Program-made: the position numbers and the translations under genes
Origin: Mercenaria mercenaria
Lineage: Eukaryota > Mollusca > Bivalvia > Venerida > Veneridae
Reading direction: 5' to 3'
DNA: 64,000 nt
Assembly: GCF_021730395.1 (NCBI RefSeq)
Contig: NW_026461936.1
Location: 1 to 64,000 of the forward strand
In this document: positions 24,038 through 36,312 of the stretch, piece by piece
How positions within the stretch are numbered: position 1 is the first letter of the stretch
Layout: the number at the start of each line of letters is the position of its first letter
Notes under the pieces: generated by a model
The model's database searches: none
Told to the model about the DNA's origin: nothing
What the model saw: the letters and a program-made list of their open reading frames with translations, nothing else

Positions 24038-26749
24038 AACAAGAGGGCCAAGATGGCCCTAGGTCGCTCACCTGAGAAACACACTATAACAGTGTAAACA
24101 TGTTTAACCTAGTGATTTCATGAAAACAGATATTTTGGTCAGTTTTCATTCAGATTGGACTAAAAATTTGGTCTCTTGAGTTTAAACAAGTATTTTCTTA
24201 GATATGACCTAGTGACCTAGTTTTTGACCAGATGACCCATTTTCGAACTCGGGCTAGATTTCATTAAAGCAATCATTCTGACCAATATCCATGAAGATCA
24301 ATTGAAAAATACAGCCTCTATCGCATACACAAGGTTTTTCTTTGATTTGACCTAGTGACCTAGTTTTTGACCCCAGATGACCCATTTTCGAATTCGGCCT
24401 AGATTACATCAAAATAATCATTCTGACCAATATTCATGAAGATCAATTGAAAAATATAGCCTCTATCGCATACACAAGGTTTTTCCTTGATTTGACCTAT
24501 TGACCTAGTTTTTGACCCCAGATGACCCATTTTCGAACTCGGCCTAGATTTCATCAAGGTAATCATTCTGACCAATACTCATGAAGATCAATTGAAAATA
24601 CAGCCTCTATCGCATACACAATGTTTTTCCTTGATTTGACCTAGTGACCTAGGTTTTGACCCCAGATAACCCATTTTCGAACTCGACCTAAATTTCATCA
24701 CGGTAATCATTCTGACCAACATAAATGAAGATTAGTTGAAAAATACAGCCTCTATCGCATACACAAGGTTTTTCCTTGATTTGACCTAGTGACCTCGTTT
24801 TTGACCCCAGATGAACCATTTTCGAACTCGGCCTAGATTTCTTCAAGATTATCATTCTAACAAAATTTCATGAAGATCAGTCGAAAAATGCAGCCTCTAT
24901 CGCATACACAAGCTAAATGTTGACGGACGACATACGACAGACGACAGACAGACAGACGACAGACGACAGACGACGGACGCCGGACATCGAGCGATCAGAA
25001 AAACTCACCTGAGCATTGCTCAGGTGAGCTAAAAATACAGACTCTATCGCATACACAAGGTTTTTCTTTGATTTGACCTAGTGATCTAGTTTTTGATCCG
25101 AGATGACCCATTTTCGAACTCGGCCTAGATTTCATCAATGCAATCATTCTGACCAATATTCATGAAGATCAATTGAAAAATACAGCCTCTATCGCATACA
25201 CAAGGTTTATCTTTGATTTGACCTAGTGATCTAGTTTTTGACCCGAGATGACCCATTTTCGAACTCGACCTAAATTTCATCAAGGCAATCATTCTGACCA
25301 CTATTCATGAAGATCAATTGAAAAATACAGCCTCTATCGCATACACAAGGTTTTTCTTTGATTTGACCTAGTGACCTAGTTTTTGATCCGAGATGACCCA
25401 TTTTCGAACTCGGCCTAGATTTCATCAATGCAATCATTCTGACCAATATTCATGAAGATCAATTGAAAAATACAGCCTCTATCGCATACACAAGGTTTAT
25501 CTTTGATTTGACATAGTGACCTAGTTTTTGACCCGAGATGACCCATTTTCGAACTCGGCCTAGATTTCATCAAGGCAATCATTCTGACCACTATTCATGA
25601 AGATCAATTGAAAATACAGCCTCTATCGCATACACAAGGTTTTTCCTTGATTTGACCTAGTGACCTAGTTTTTGACCCCAGATGACCCATTTTCGATCTC
25701 GGCCTAGATTTCATCAAGATAATCATTCTGACTAATATTCATGAAGATTAATTGAAAAATACAGCCTCTATCGCATACACAAGGTTTTTCTTTGATTTGA
25801 CCTAGTGACCTAGTTTTTGACCACAGATGACCCATTTTCAAACTCGGCCTAAATTTCATTAACATTATTGTTCTGACCATTATTCATGAAGATTAATTGA
25901 AAAATACAGCCTCTATCGCATACACAAGGTTTTTATTTGATTTGACCTAGTGACCTAGTTTTTGATCCGAGATGACCCATTTTCAAAATCGGCCTAGATT
26001 TTGTCAAGGTAATCATTCTGACCAATATTCATGAAGATTAACTGAAAAATACAGCCTCTATCGCATACACAAGGTTTTTCTTTGATTTGACCTAGTGACC
26101 TAGTTTTTGACCCCAGATGACCCATTTTCGATCTCGGCCTAGATTTCATCAAGATAATCATTCTGACTAATATTCATGAAGATTAATTGAAAAATACAGC
26201 CTCTATCGCATACACAAGGTTTTTCTTTGATTTGACCTAGTGACCTAGTTTTTGACCACAGATGACCCATTTTCAAACTCGGCCTAAATTTCATTAACAT
26301 TATTGTTCTGACCATTATTCATGAAGATTAATTGAAAAATACAGCCTCTATCGCATACACAAAGTTTTTCTTTGATTTGACCTAGTGACCTAGTTTTTGA
26401 TCCGAGATGACCCATTTTCAAAATCGGCCTAGATTTTGTCAAGGTAATCATTCTGACCAATATTCATGAAGATTAACTGAAAAATACAGCCTCTATCGCA
26501 TACACAAGGTTTTTCTTTGATTTGACCTAGTGACCTAGTTTTTGACCCGAGATGACTCATTTTCGAAATCCTCCTAGATTTTATCACGGTAATCATTCTG
26601 ACCAAATTTCATGAAGATCAATTGAAAAATACAGCCTCTATCGCATACACAAGCTAAATGTTGACGGACAGACGACAGACAGACGACAGACGGACGCCGG
26701 GCATCGAGCGATCACAAAAACTCACTTGAGCATTGCTCAGGTGAGCTAA
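24038..26749 (+). mobile_element. Satellite-core element family A (HINE/Helentron-like), nested in the LTR element
   Basis: The 5' end has a hairpin (AGGGCCAAGATGGCCCT) followed by GGTCGCTCACCTGAG. About sixteen tandem monomers of about 145 bp follow, then a GACAGACGAC microsatellite, then a terminal hairpin with 12-bp arms (CTCACCTGAGCA) directly followed by CTAA. The 5' and 3' ends share inverted CTCACCTGAG. A tandem-repeat core between subterminal inverted repeats with a 3' terminal hairpin is the layout described for non-autonomous Helentrons (HINEs, including bivalve pearl elements). The element has two 3' ends, at 25004-25032 and 26721-26749, the first fused directly into further monomers. 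No protein coded. Confidence 0.7.
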
Positions 26750-26956
26750 CAAAACACACGGCCATGATACATGTACTTAGGGAATCCCGTTAAAGCGTGT
26801 AGTTATCCAGTGACGTATGCACTGTTGTTGTCCACCAATTACGGCGTATCCATTGGCTGATACTGGGGTGTCCCTCTGACGTCATGAGTTGGTACGAAAA
26901 AATGTCGACCATTCGTCCACAAAACTGTCGCCCAAAAGTCACACCGGCCACCAATT

Positions 26957-27514
26957 TGTCACCCTTCATGTAAAATGATACGGGCTAACGTGTGTTTTCT
27001 TCTGGGATTTCTGTTGACTGAAAGACACACGCAGACAGCAAATGTAATATTTTACCAAGAGAGACAAAGATTCAAGTCTTCACTTCAAAATATATTCTGG
27101 CTGTGCGCATCCATTTTATGACAATTCAAAAATTACAACAAAATGAATCAAATGATGAATGAGAAAATGAGGGATGATCATATTTCAACACAACATGTAA
27201 ACAGTTTACCTGAAAGACACACGCAGACAGCAAATGTAATATTTTACCAAGAGAGACAAAGATTCAAGTCTTCACTTCAAAATCTATTCTGCCTGTGCGC
27301 ATGCGTGACGGAAATTGGCGGTGATATCAATACATTCAAATTGAGGCCCGTCACCGTGGTTAAACTACATGTTAGTTAATGATATCAGAAAATGATATTT
27401 ATGTGGATGTATAATGAATATGAAATGAAATTATAGGACTGAAATATAGGAAAAATGAGAAAAAACTTGATAGTAATTCATATAGGATATATACAGACAA
27501 ATGACCCTGCGACA
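26957..27514 (-). repeat. 5' LTR of the Ty3/gypsy-family element
   Basis: Partner of 15996-16552, about 97% identical by eye, with the same internal 92-bp duplication. Transcription of the element would start here on the minus strand. Confidence 0.9.
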
Positions 27515-27816
27515 ATAGTTTGCATTCATGTCTCAGAGATTTTATTCTATTATGGACATGTCGTCCCTGCTCTTAACCAAGTTTAACCATGCAAATGATT
27601 GTGAACTTTCACTATATTCGTGGCGCAGAAATTACTGGAATAGTACAAAATTTCGAATATTCCTTTTAAATCGCCTTCTGGTCTTTTATAAAATTGCTAG
27701 TACGCCCCTGGGGTTAGAAGTGGTCCAACCGTCAGTACATTATGTTCACATCGACTTAGAAGAGAAACATTCAAATATTTATGACATCGGAAGAACAACG
27801 AAAATGCAGTTATGTT

Positions 27817-27854
27817 CAGGTGAGTGATATAGGGTCATCATGACCCTCTTGTTA
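27817..27854 (-). repeat. Detached 5' terminus of a family B satellite-core element
   Basis: Reads CAGGTGAGTGATATAGGGTC then ATCATGACCCTCTTGTTAT, the same terminus as at 37465-37502. With the block at 15060-15995 it marks the outer element split by the LTR retrotransposon. Confidence 0.7.
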
Positions 27855-29759
27855 TTAATGTTGTATGTTCACAATTGAAAGTCAACAGTTCACTGGCAAC
27901 AACACTGATTCTAGGACAGAAAACAAAAGTAAAATTAATATTGTAGGCTTATACTTGAGTGACGAAATGCCTATGGGGTCGCTGTCGTTTCTTACGGCGG
28001 TACCGGCGTCACTCTAATTGTCCTGTAGCGTACACAGCTATTTGCTAAAAATAAGCAAATGCTTGTTAATTGCCTTAACTATTATGTCTCCCTGACAATT
28101 TTAATATTTTACTCACACCATCTGAACAAAAAGGCATATTGTAAAAGCAAGAAAGCTGAAAATGAAAACCAAAAAATGAAATACATAGGCCTGCATAAGC
28201 ATAAAATGTTATGTTTAAAAAACGAAGTGTCCACACGTTAATTTCCTTAAGTTATCATTTTATTTGTACAACATAGAATGAAGGTTTTGATCCTCTGACT
28301 CATAATGCACAAGACCATCCCGTATGAAATGTGTAGATGAAGACTGTATTATCTTAACAGATTTGATTTCCGTTATTCGTACGAGATATTATTTTGAATT
28401 CTGTTTTCTATTTACTCAATTCAATGCTTTATAGTCTCATAAAAATGATAATCAGATATAGAATGTGTCAAACATAGCTCAAAAGTTTTAGCAACACAGC
28501 AGTACAAACGAAAAATGGCAATCTAAAGTGCTTACATATTAACATATACATCGTAATGAATCTGTTTACATAAAATAATAAAAAACAACATTCTATTTTT
28601 GTATGAAAATGAAGTCATCAATGAAACGTGTCTGCAACATTTTCATTTGTGCGGGGTTTTTATTTGCTGGCATCTTTTGTATGTCAGTTATATATGATTT
28701 TTATTTTCTGATCTTTTTAACTACATGAGTTGTCATAATATAAAAGAATACTAAACGTTGTGTTTTATTTTAATTTCACAGAGTATTACTATATCGAAAC
28801 GAGCTTTTAAGAATTCTAACTTTTAATTCGCTTAAAAACAATGATATTTCTAGAAACAAAGAATTTTTATCCATACACATGTATCTATTTTGTACGAAAC
28901 ACGACGTGGTACCATAAGGCTACGATGACATGTACAGATTGCATCACCAAATTTGTAACGTATTTATCTCTGTTTTGAATTTATAATATCTTTCCTTTCA
29001 AAATATCATTACTTCTAAATGCATATATTATTATTTTTGTAAGAATTGAAGCTTATATTTCATAACAATTATAAACAATTTTCACGTCAGCAAGATATAT
29101 TGTTCTATATGAAATCAAACATAAATAAACATTTGTCGTTGATTCAAGATGAACCCATACAGAAATAAAACCATTTTTTAAAATAAGTCAACCACAATAA
29201 AAGTGAAAAATCTGTCATGATTATAGATTTATTTGAATAGTTTTTATAAAATTCTTAATCTATCCTAATTTGACTGTTTTAATTCTTAAGTAGAACAAAC
29301 ATTTGAAGCCTTACATATCCTTGTGTAAGTTATTATAAAGAGCTACAAATCAAAGAAACTAAATCAGTTTTACAAAAGTCCGATGAAATAGTAATACTAC
29401 GTATTTATCTGATGTTTTCACAGTTTGCAGTGTCTCTGTATTAAATATTTTCACATATTTTACATAACACTTAGTCCTGTGCTTCTGTAAACGCTATTAT
29501 TATCTTTTATGCAAAAAAAATCCCATTCATGCGTGAAAAAGCAAATAATAATATGTTACCTCCGCTGTCTACATATTTTTTTCTGTTTATTTGAAAATTG
29601 CTTAAACACAACCTGCTTGTTTGCCTCAACCCGCACCTTGTTTTTTTTTGCGCGTTTCCGTAAGAGACGCGGAAGCATACGAAGATAACTGTGGGTTTGC
29701 ATTTTGGTTGCGGAAAAAATTGAAATACAAATGGAATTATAAATGTTTTAAGGAAATTT
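27855..29759. other. Stretch without a gene
   Basis: AT-rich. No exon, RNA gene or transposon terminus recognised. Confidence 0.4.
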
Positions 29760-31458
29760 CCCAGCGGGCACAACAACGTTGAAACAACGTCAGACTTCAA
29801 CGTTGAAACAACGTTGAAATATAGTTGGATTTGAAAGGTGAAATGACGTTGAAATTTCAACGTTGAAACAACGTAAGGATTTCAACCATATTTCAACGTT
29901 GAAATATGGTTGAAATCCTGACGGTTGGTGGTTGAAATATGGTTGAAATCCCGACGGTTTTTCAAATTTGAAATATGACGTATCTTAAAAGACATTTTTG
30001 TGATGCATTATAATGATGTCTTTATGACAAGAAAAAATAAGGCATTAATATCTGTTTTAAATGTGAATTCCAACCATAATCCAACGAATATAAAAGAACT
30101 GGTATTTTAGGTATTGTTTTTTTATTTATCTAGCACTTGTAATCAGCATGTATATTTTCTGATCTTTATTTCATAGATCTGTGATCGTCTTCTATCTAAA
30201 TAACATAGTAAGTCCATTAATAGCTTAGTTCTCAAAATTTTCATCACGGCAAAACAACTGGACCTGGTATCACCTGAAATGTATTAAAGGATTTGAGTGT
30301 TTTACAATTATCATTTAAAATTTTCATGTAAATTAAATAAAAATGCAAAAACAGTGATGATGAATAACGTGCTGATAAAACAATTAATGGATGCATTTGA
30401 AATATTATCAACATTTTCTGATTAAGCTATATCCCCTTGCAAGTTTTTAAGTATGAGTCGATTTTAAAGAAAAATGCAGATTAAAAAAAAAACTAATGAT
30501 ATATATTAAAGTACATACACGTCAGTCTTTTAAATATAATATTATTGATGAATATAATTACTAAGTTATAATAATGTTTAAAGTATTGTACTCACTTCCT
30601 CTGCACCATTCTTTTGTACATGATGTATAAACATCTAGCTAAACCTCTATCGGACTAACTGAATTAATGTGTAAACTAATACCAGGATACAGGCGTGACT
30701 AATAGATAAAATGTGTAGAGAGAGATGGACCTTTGGTTACCATGGTTACAAACGTGTTATAAATTTTCCCAACAAATCCCAGTATAATCATCCCGAATAT
30801 TTTAAAATGTATGAATATTATTATTAAAAGTAATTAAACCATTTCGAAAAGAGCTAGACAACACCCAAATTACAATAACAATGAGGAACATTTTTCGGGA
30901 AGTGCAAAAATATCATCTACAAGTTTTAGTCCATTTTCATGAATTTTGGAACGCTAATAAATACATTGTATTTTGAAAATACAATAAAAAAATTTTTACC
31001 TGTCAGTTCTATAATGAATCAAGGAAATTAACAAACTTTTGAACCAACATATCTATCTAATTTCATTTTTTTCCCCAACAGTTTAGATACATGTTCATTT
31101 TTCCGTGGAAAATTAAGGTAGATTTCTTATACTACATAGATATTTGTAGATGCTATTTGAATTATGTTTTGTTTCAAACTAAAAGAATCGGCAAGACAAT
31201 GCATATATATATATAGTTTATATCTCTGACATTGGTCAGATATCAACGATTTTTCAACGTTGAAACAACGTCGTAATTTCGACCATATTTCAACGTTGAA
31301 AGATCAACCTTATTTCAACGTTGAAACAACGTTGATTTTCGACAACATCTCTTCGTTGAGAGTTCGACGTTGAATCAACGTTGGATCAACCTTGTTTTAT
31401 GACCTGACCATATTTCAACCATATTTCAACGTTGAAATGACGTCGTGTGCCCGCTGGG
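29760..31458. mobile_element. Non-autonomous DNA element with CCCAGCGGGCAC termini
   Basis: The ends are inverted copies of CCCAGCGGGCAC. Inside each end lie about 200 bp of overlapping palindromes built on CAACGTTGAAA and CCATATTTCAACGTTG (29770-29960 and 31235-31440). The middle 1.2 kb is AT-rich with no transposase. The flanks do not show a clear target duplication. I recognise the termini as those of a widespread animal DNA-transposon type but cannot name the superfamily. Confidence 0.7.
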
Positions 31459-33052
31459 TTACAGCTAGTTTCGAGTTTCTCGAGTAAGAACTTGGACTGT
31501 AGTAAAGGATAACTGAAGTAAAACTTGCATATTTGTTGAAGTTCAGCCTGGGGTCACGTGTACTTTTAGCCTGAACAGGGAAGCAGAATGAACGTCATAA
31601 CGTGAAAATCTAGGAAAAATCAAATGTTAGATGTCAGGTCATCTAAGTGCAATCAGATGATGTTATTAAACTTGCTGTAGCTGCATTGAATAAGAAGTCA
31701 TTTCAGAAACAGAAACCAGGAATCATAAGACAAATGTAGGTATTTCAGAATATGGCATGTGATTTAAAATATTCCTTTGAGCGGGTCAATAGCTATTCAC
31801 AGCTAATATTTAAATGATTATACCCTAATATTAACTAAGCTATTCATAACTTACACCTGAATATAAACTTAGCTACTCATAGCTAATATTTAAATGATAA
31901 CACCAGACTATAAATCAAGAGCAGTGTCTAGCCGTCCGTTAACTGGAAGTTTAGCCTGTGTACTAGCAGTCCAGTAACCGGGCACATAGGGGTTTTCTAG
32001 CCGTCTGATTTATTGATGACTTTTGTATTATTCTGTTAAAATATTTTACTATAATTGAAATTAATTTAGGTAATAATGTGATACGTTCATCTAACCAATA
32101 TTTGTGTAAAACTGGTGCTGCTCATAAATTTCTGTCATTAATTAAAAGCGTTCCATTTGTGCTGTTGTTGTTATAATGTTATGTCAGAAAATTTGACAAA
32201 TACAAGGTTCAAAATAATGTAAAGGTTGATGCCAATCCCTTTAAAATTTGATTAATTTTTAGAATATTTATGCACTTCAATCGCATTTAAAAGCAATTTT
32301 GGAAAAATATACTAAATGTGTGGTCTTTGAAATAAAATATTCATCTTATGTTTAATTGTAGGTATGTAAAGCCAATGATGATGATACTTTCTGGCCAATC
32401 ACTGCCAAATAATAACCTTTCACACATATGGAATAAAACATTTTTGCCAAGACGCTACATAATGATAAACTCTGACACCGAGCATATGGCACCTTTCACA
32501 CATATGGAATGGAACATTTTTCCAATGATGCAACATAAACACTGACATCGACCGTACATTACGACCAGTAGGACAATAAAGGTATCATGAATTACACCAT
32601 GTTAAAAACTCTTGTCTTCGGTATTGCTGCTACCGGTCAGATTTTGGTTTAATAAATGTTTTTCATGAAGTCACTTAGAGAACAGTAACTGTTGTCAAAT
32701 TAACTGTGTCATATAACATAAGCCCTGTTAAGTCATTACTAATATTAAGTCTTGTCAACAAATATATTATTGCTTTGACTTTATGATTAGATTTTTGTCG
32801 AAAAATATGCATAGTTTCTGCAGCAGAGCCTGGACTCTCGCAATAATATTCTGAGAAAGAACAAATTCATATTTCTGGATGCAAAGCTTATTTTCATTCA
32901 TACACATAGTTAGATCTAATATTAGAATTATTCTGGTTGATGAAATAAATAAGTTCTTTAACCGAAGTAAAATTGAAAATTTTAATGTTAAAAGATAAAA
33001 ACAGTGATGTTACAAATGAAGTCACGACCGATACGAAAATTGCATGCCAGCA
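31459..33052. other. Stretch without a gene; minor local duplications
   Basis: Two near-repeats of CCTTTCACACATATGGAAT lie at about 32415 and 32494. Related phrases with CTAGCCGTC and CCAGTAACCGG lie at 31925-32010. Nothing coding recognised. Confidence 0.4.
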
Positions 33053-33229
33053 CAGTATAATCTGCTTAAGCGGTCACCACTAATTAGCAACCGGCCTGTC
33101 TTAAGCCTGTTCTCATTTCCCAAAATGGTCATTTATTCTATAAATTACCTGCATAACTCAGCCGCCTGCTGTAAACAGCCACCTTTTCAAACTTCCTTGG
33201 CTGGCTACTTAAGACAGGTTTTAATACTG
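33053..33229. mobile_element. Small pogo/Tigger-type MITE
   Basis: Ends read CAGTATAATCTGCTTAAGCG and, on the other strand, CAGTATTAAAACCTGTCTTA, an imperfect TIR pair. The right side is flanked by TA, the left by CA (decayed). About 177 bp, no coding capacity. Confidence 0.5.
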
Positions 33230-34409
33230 TATGGAAATATGTTGTAAGTAATTTGCTTGTGCCCACTTGGGAGAGTATAAATATGAGTATGTAAATCAGG
33301 TATTGATGTTTGCAAGCTTCATTTGTCAGTTTGTAATGTCTTTACTTTTCAAATATTACACATCATCACACGGAAATGGCTGTCATTCCATGTGTACAAC
33401 ATTAAGTTAATGATATATCTTAAAACAATGACACGGATGTAAAAGATAATGATGATTATTGTTATTTGAACTTACTGTAAAATTAATCATTATGTTTTAT
33501 TCTTGATTTATTTTAAATTAACCACATTTACGCCGAGCACTAGAATACACACCGTGGCTGGTGAAAATAATTCGACGTACAGATTGTTTTAATTTGTGAC
33601 GGGGCAATCTAAATGTCAAAACTTCGAAGGACCAAATTAATGGAAGACAAATGACAGTCATGTAAAGTTATTGGTTTTATCGTTTGCGCATATTGGCGTG
33701 TTGACACGGTAAACATTAATTGTGTACAGTACATACATAGGTTTAAATCACCAGAAAATATTTAATTTTGGATATTATTTAATAATTTTTACATAAATCA
33801 ATGAGGAATTGAATCCACGTTCGATACATGTAAGTTTTATTTGAATTTATGGCCAATTAGTGACATAATCGGCATTTGAATCTATAGCATGTAAAGCGTC
33901 GACAGCGATGAAAATTTCATTGGAAATTGCTTCCACTATTTTGGTCTTTTGAGAGTTTGACGCGAGTGGGGATATTGCCCATTTGAAAAAAAATCTCAAT
34001 ATTTCCTAGGATCGCGTTAAATTTGTTGGACTAAACTCGCGGCAAGTGCTGGTTTGACCACTCTTCTGTTGAATTAATTTTTATTGTAAATTTGTTTTTA
34101 AAGAAAACTACTGTTTAATTTTCTGCTGTTACAGATTCTATTCATTAAAAAAGTGGTTGTTGTCAATGTTTTTTACTCCAATGAAATTTGCTTACGATAT
34201 TGTTATTGTTTATTAGAAATAAAATTATTTGAATGTGTAATGAGAGTAATTCATTGTGTTTATTTAATTAATTTATGCAGACTAAGCAGACTTATCTGCA
34301 GTGACCAGACGTTTCGTTCCCGTTGTACATAAGCTTCAGACAGGTCAGTGCTTCTTTAAATCAATCGGTGAATATTGCCATTATTTGGCAAGAAAAACAT
34401 GACTCGTAC
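33230..34409. other. Stretch without a gene
   Basis: AT-rich. A possible splice-site pair near 34279-34341 was examined but the sequence between does not read as PSMD13 or any other family I know. Confidence 0.35.
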
Positions 34410-35605
34410 TGCTTTGTCCTTCATAGGATGATTGTACATGCAAAGTAGATGATCCCTACTAATTTTGGGGTCACTCCATCAAAGGTCAAGGTCACAGGGG
34501 CCTGAACATTGAAAACCATTTCCGATCAACAACTAGAGAACCACTTGACCCAGAATGTTGAAACTTCATAGGATGATTGGTCATAAAGAGTAGATGACCC
34601 CTATTGATTTTGGGATCACTCCATCAAAGGTCAAGGTCACAGGGGCCTGAACATGGAAAACAATTTCCGATCAATAACTAGAGAACCACTTGATCCAGAA
34701 TATTGAAACTCCATAGGATGATTGTACATGCAAAGTAGATGATCCCTATCGATTTTGGGGTCACTCCATTAAAGGTCAAGGTCACAGGGGCCTGAACATT
34801 GAAAACCATTTCTGATCAGTAACTTGAGAACCACTTGACCCAGAATGTTGAAACTTAATAGGATGCTTGGTCATGCAGAGAAGATGACCCCTAACGATTT
34901 TGGGGGCACTCTGTGAAAGGTCAAGGTCACAGAGGCCTGAACATTGAAAACCATTTCCGGTCAGTAACTTGAGAACCACTTGACCCAGAATGATGAACCT
35001 TCATAGGATGATTGGTCATGCAGAGTAGATGACTCCTAACGATTTTAGGATCACTCTATTAAAGGTCAAGGCCACAGGGGCCTGAACATGGAAAACCATT
35101 TCCAATCAATAACTTGAGAACCTCTCGACCCAGAATGTTGAAACTTCATAGGATGATTGTTCATGCAGAGTAAATGACCCCTATTGTTTTTGGGGTCACT
35201 CCGTTAAAGGTCAAGGTCACAGGGGTCTGAACATTGATAACCAGTTCCGATCAATAACTTGTGAAACACTTGACCCAGAATGTTGAAACTTCATAGGATG
35301 ATTGAACATGCAGAGTAGATGACCCCTATTGATTTTTGGGTCAGTCTATTAAAGGTCAAGGTCACAGTGGCCTGTTCATGTAAAATCATTTTTTTGGAAA
35401 TAACTTGAGAACCACTTGACCTACAATGTTGAAACTTAATAGGATGATTGGACATGCAGAGTAGATGACCCCTATTTATTTTGAGGTCACTTGATTAAAG
35501 GTCAAGGTCACAGAAGCCTGAACAGTGACTTGAGAACCACTAGGCCAAGAGTGTTGAAATTTAGCGGGATGATTGGACATGCCAAGTAGATGATCCCTAT
35601 TGCAG
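34410..35605. repeat. Satellite array family D, about 145-bp monomers
   Basis: About eight monomers. AAAGGTCAAGGTCACAGGGG recurs at 34481, 34626 and 34771, a period of 145. Units also share TTGAGAACCACTTGACCCAG and TTCATAGGATGATTGGTCAT. No terminal hairpins were found, so this may be the core of a decayed tandem-core element. It lies just upstream of the first recognised PSMD13 exon. Confidence 0.85.
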
Positions 35606-36056
35606 CCAACAATCAGTGTCTCTTTGACTTTCGCTCCTGACCCCTATTGACTTCTTGCCTATAGGAATTTGCATTGGGGGAGACATGCGCTTTTTTACAA
35701 AAGCATTTTCTAGTTTTTGTTGTTTGTTCAGTAAAGAAATTTGAGCACCAGACCCATTTAACATGTTTAATGACACAGAAAACACATTCATTATTATGTT
35801 TGCAGTTGTAAACAAACAAAACAGAAAAAAAAAACCTGGGCATTTTGTTCTTTTGAAAAAAAAAAAAGATTCTAATATTGAATAGACAGGTGATGACTCT
35901 GGACAAAAATGTGTGTTACTGTTACATGACTATTTACTCTTTACAAACAGTTCAGATGGTTATCCAAGATATACAAGACCAAATATTGAGAAATAGTGAT
36001 AATTAGAGTATCCCCAGAAACAGTTGAGCTTATTGATTTATTTTTGTTCCTTTCAG

Positions 36057-36119
36057 CCTGACCTTGCAGCTCATGAGATTTTGATGAGACAGAAAATATC
36101 TCTGCTTTGTCTAATGGAG
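36057..36119 (+). CDS. PSMD13: PSMD13 (26S proteasome regulatory subunit Rpn9), internal exon
   Basis: A 63-base exon between TTTTTGTTCCTTTCAG and GTAATATT, phase 0 at both ends, encodes PDLAAHEILMRQKISLLCLME. Human PSMD13 reads [21 protein letters not shown] at the corresponding place, in the PCI-domain half of the protein. PSMD13/Rpn9 is a structural PCI subunit of the proteasome lid, which holds the deubiquitinase module over the 20S core. The preceding exons (about two thirds of the protein) were not found between 10.4 and 36 kb; they may be further left, or I have missed them. Confidence 0.85.
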
Positions 36120-36312
36120 GTAATATTACTGATTTAAAAAAGAAATGTTAAAATTGAAAATGTAGCTTTAAGGGTAAAAGTTCTTTTATGAAATTGTTCA
36201 AACAAAGAAGAAACTTCAGAAGAAAGCAAAGATGTTGGGACTGTAATAGCTAAATGAGAACTCGTATTTTATGGTAAATGTAATTTTGGTTATACATTCT
36301 TTACACTGCTTT

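Larger units (their letters stand above)
15996..27514 (-). mobile_element. Ty3/gypsy-family LTR retrotransposon, broken, with a nested insertion
   Basis: A fossil element about 11.5 kb long, of which about 2.7 kb is a later insertion (24038-26749). It is bounded by 557-558 bp LTRs that begin TGTC and end GACA, flanked by ATAG on both sides (15992-15995, 27515-27518). A purine-rich tract abuts the 3' LTR and a candidate tRNA primer site starting TGGTGGCCGGTG abuts the 5' LTR. Order of parts on the minus strand is gag, protease, reverse transcriptase, RNase H, integrase, which is the Ty3/gypsy order; no envelope gene was seen. It looks disabled, with roughly half a dozen breaks. The LTRs differ at about 16 of 557 positions by eye, about 3%, so the insertion is not recent. 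Confidence 0.9.

Noticed and set aside
24200-26660. CRISPR-like array of regular repeats
   Set aside because: Repeats are contiguous 145-bp monomers without unique spacers, in a eukaryotic setting.
24038-26749. Canonical Helitron
   Set aside because: The 3' hairpin and CTAA fit, but the 5' end does not begin TC and the hairpin abuts CTAA directly; the Helentron/HINE layout fits better.
34279-34341. Possible exon between ATTTATGCAG and GTCAGTGC
   Set aside because: No frame gives a recognisable protein and two of three have stops.
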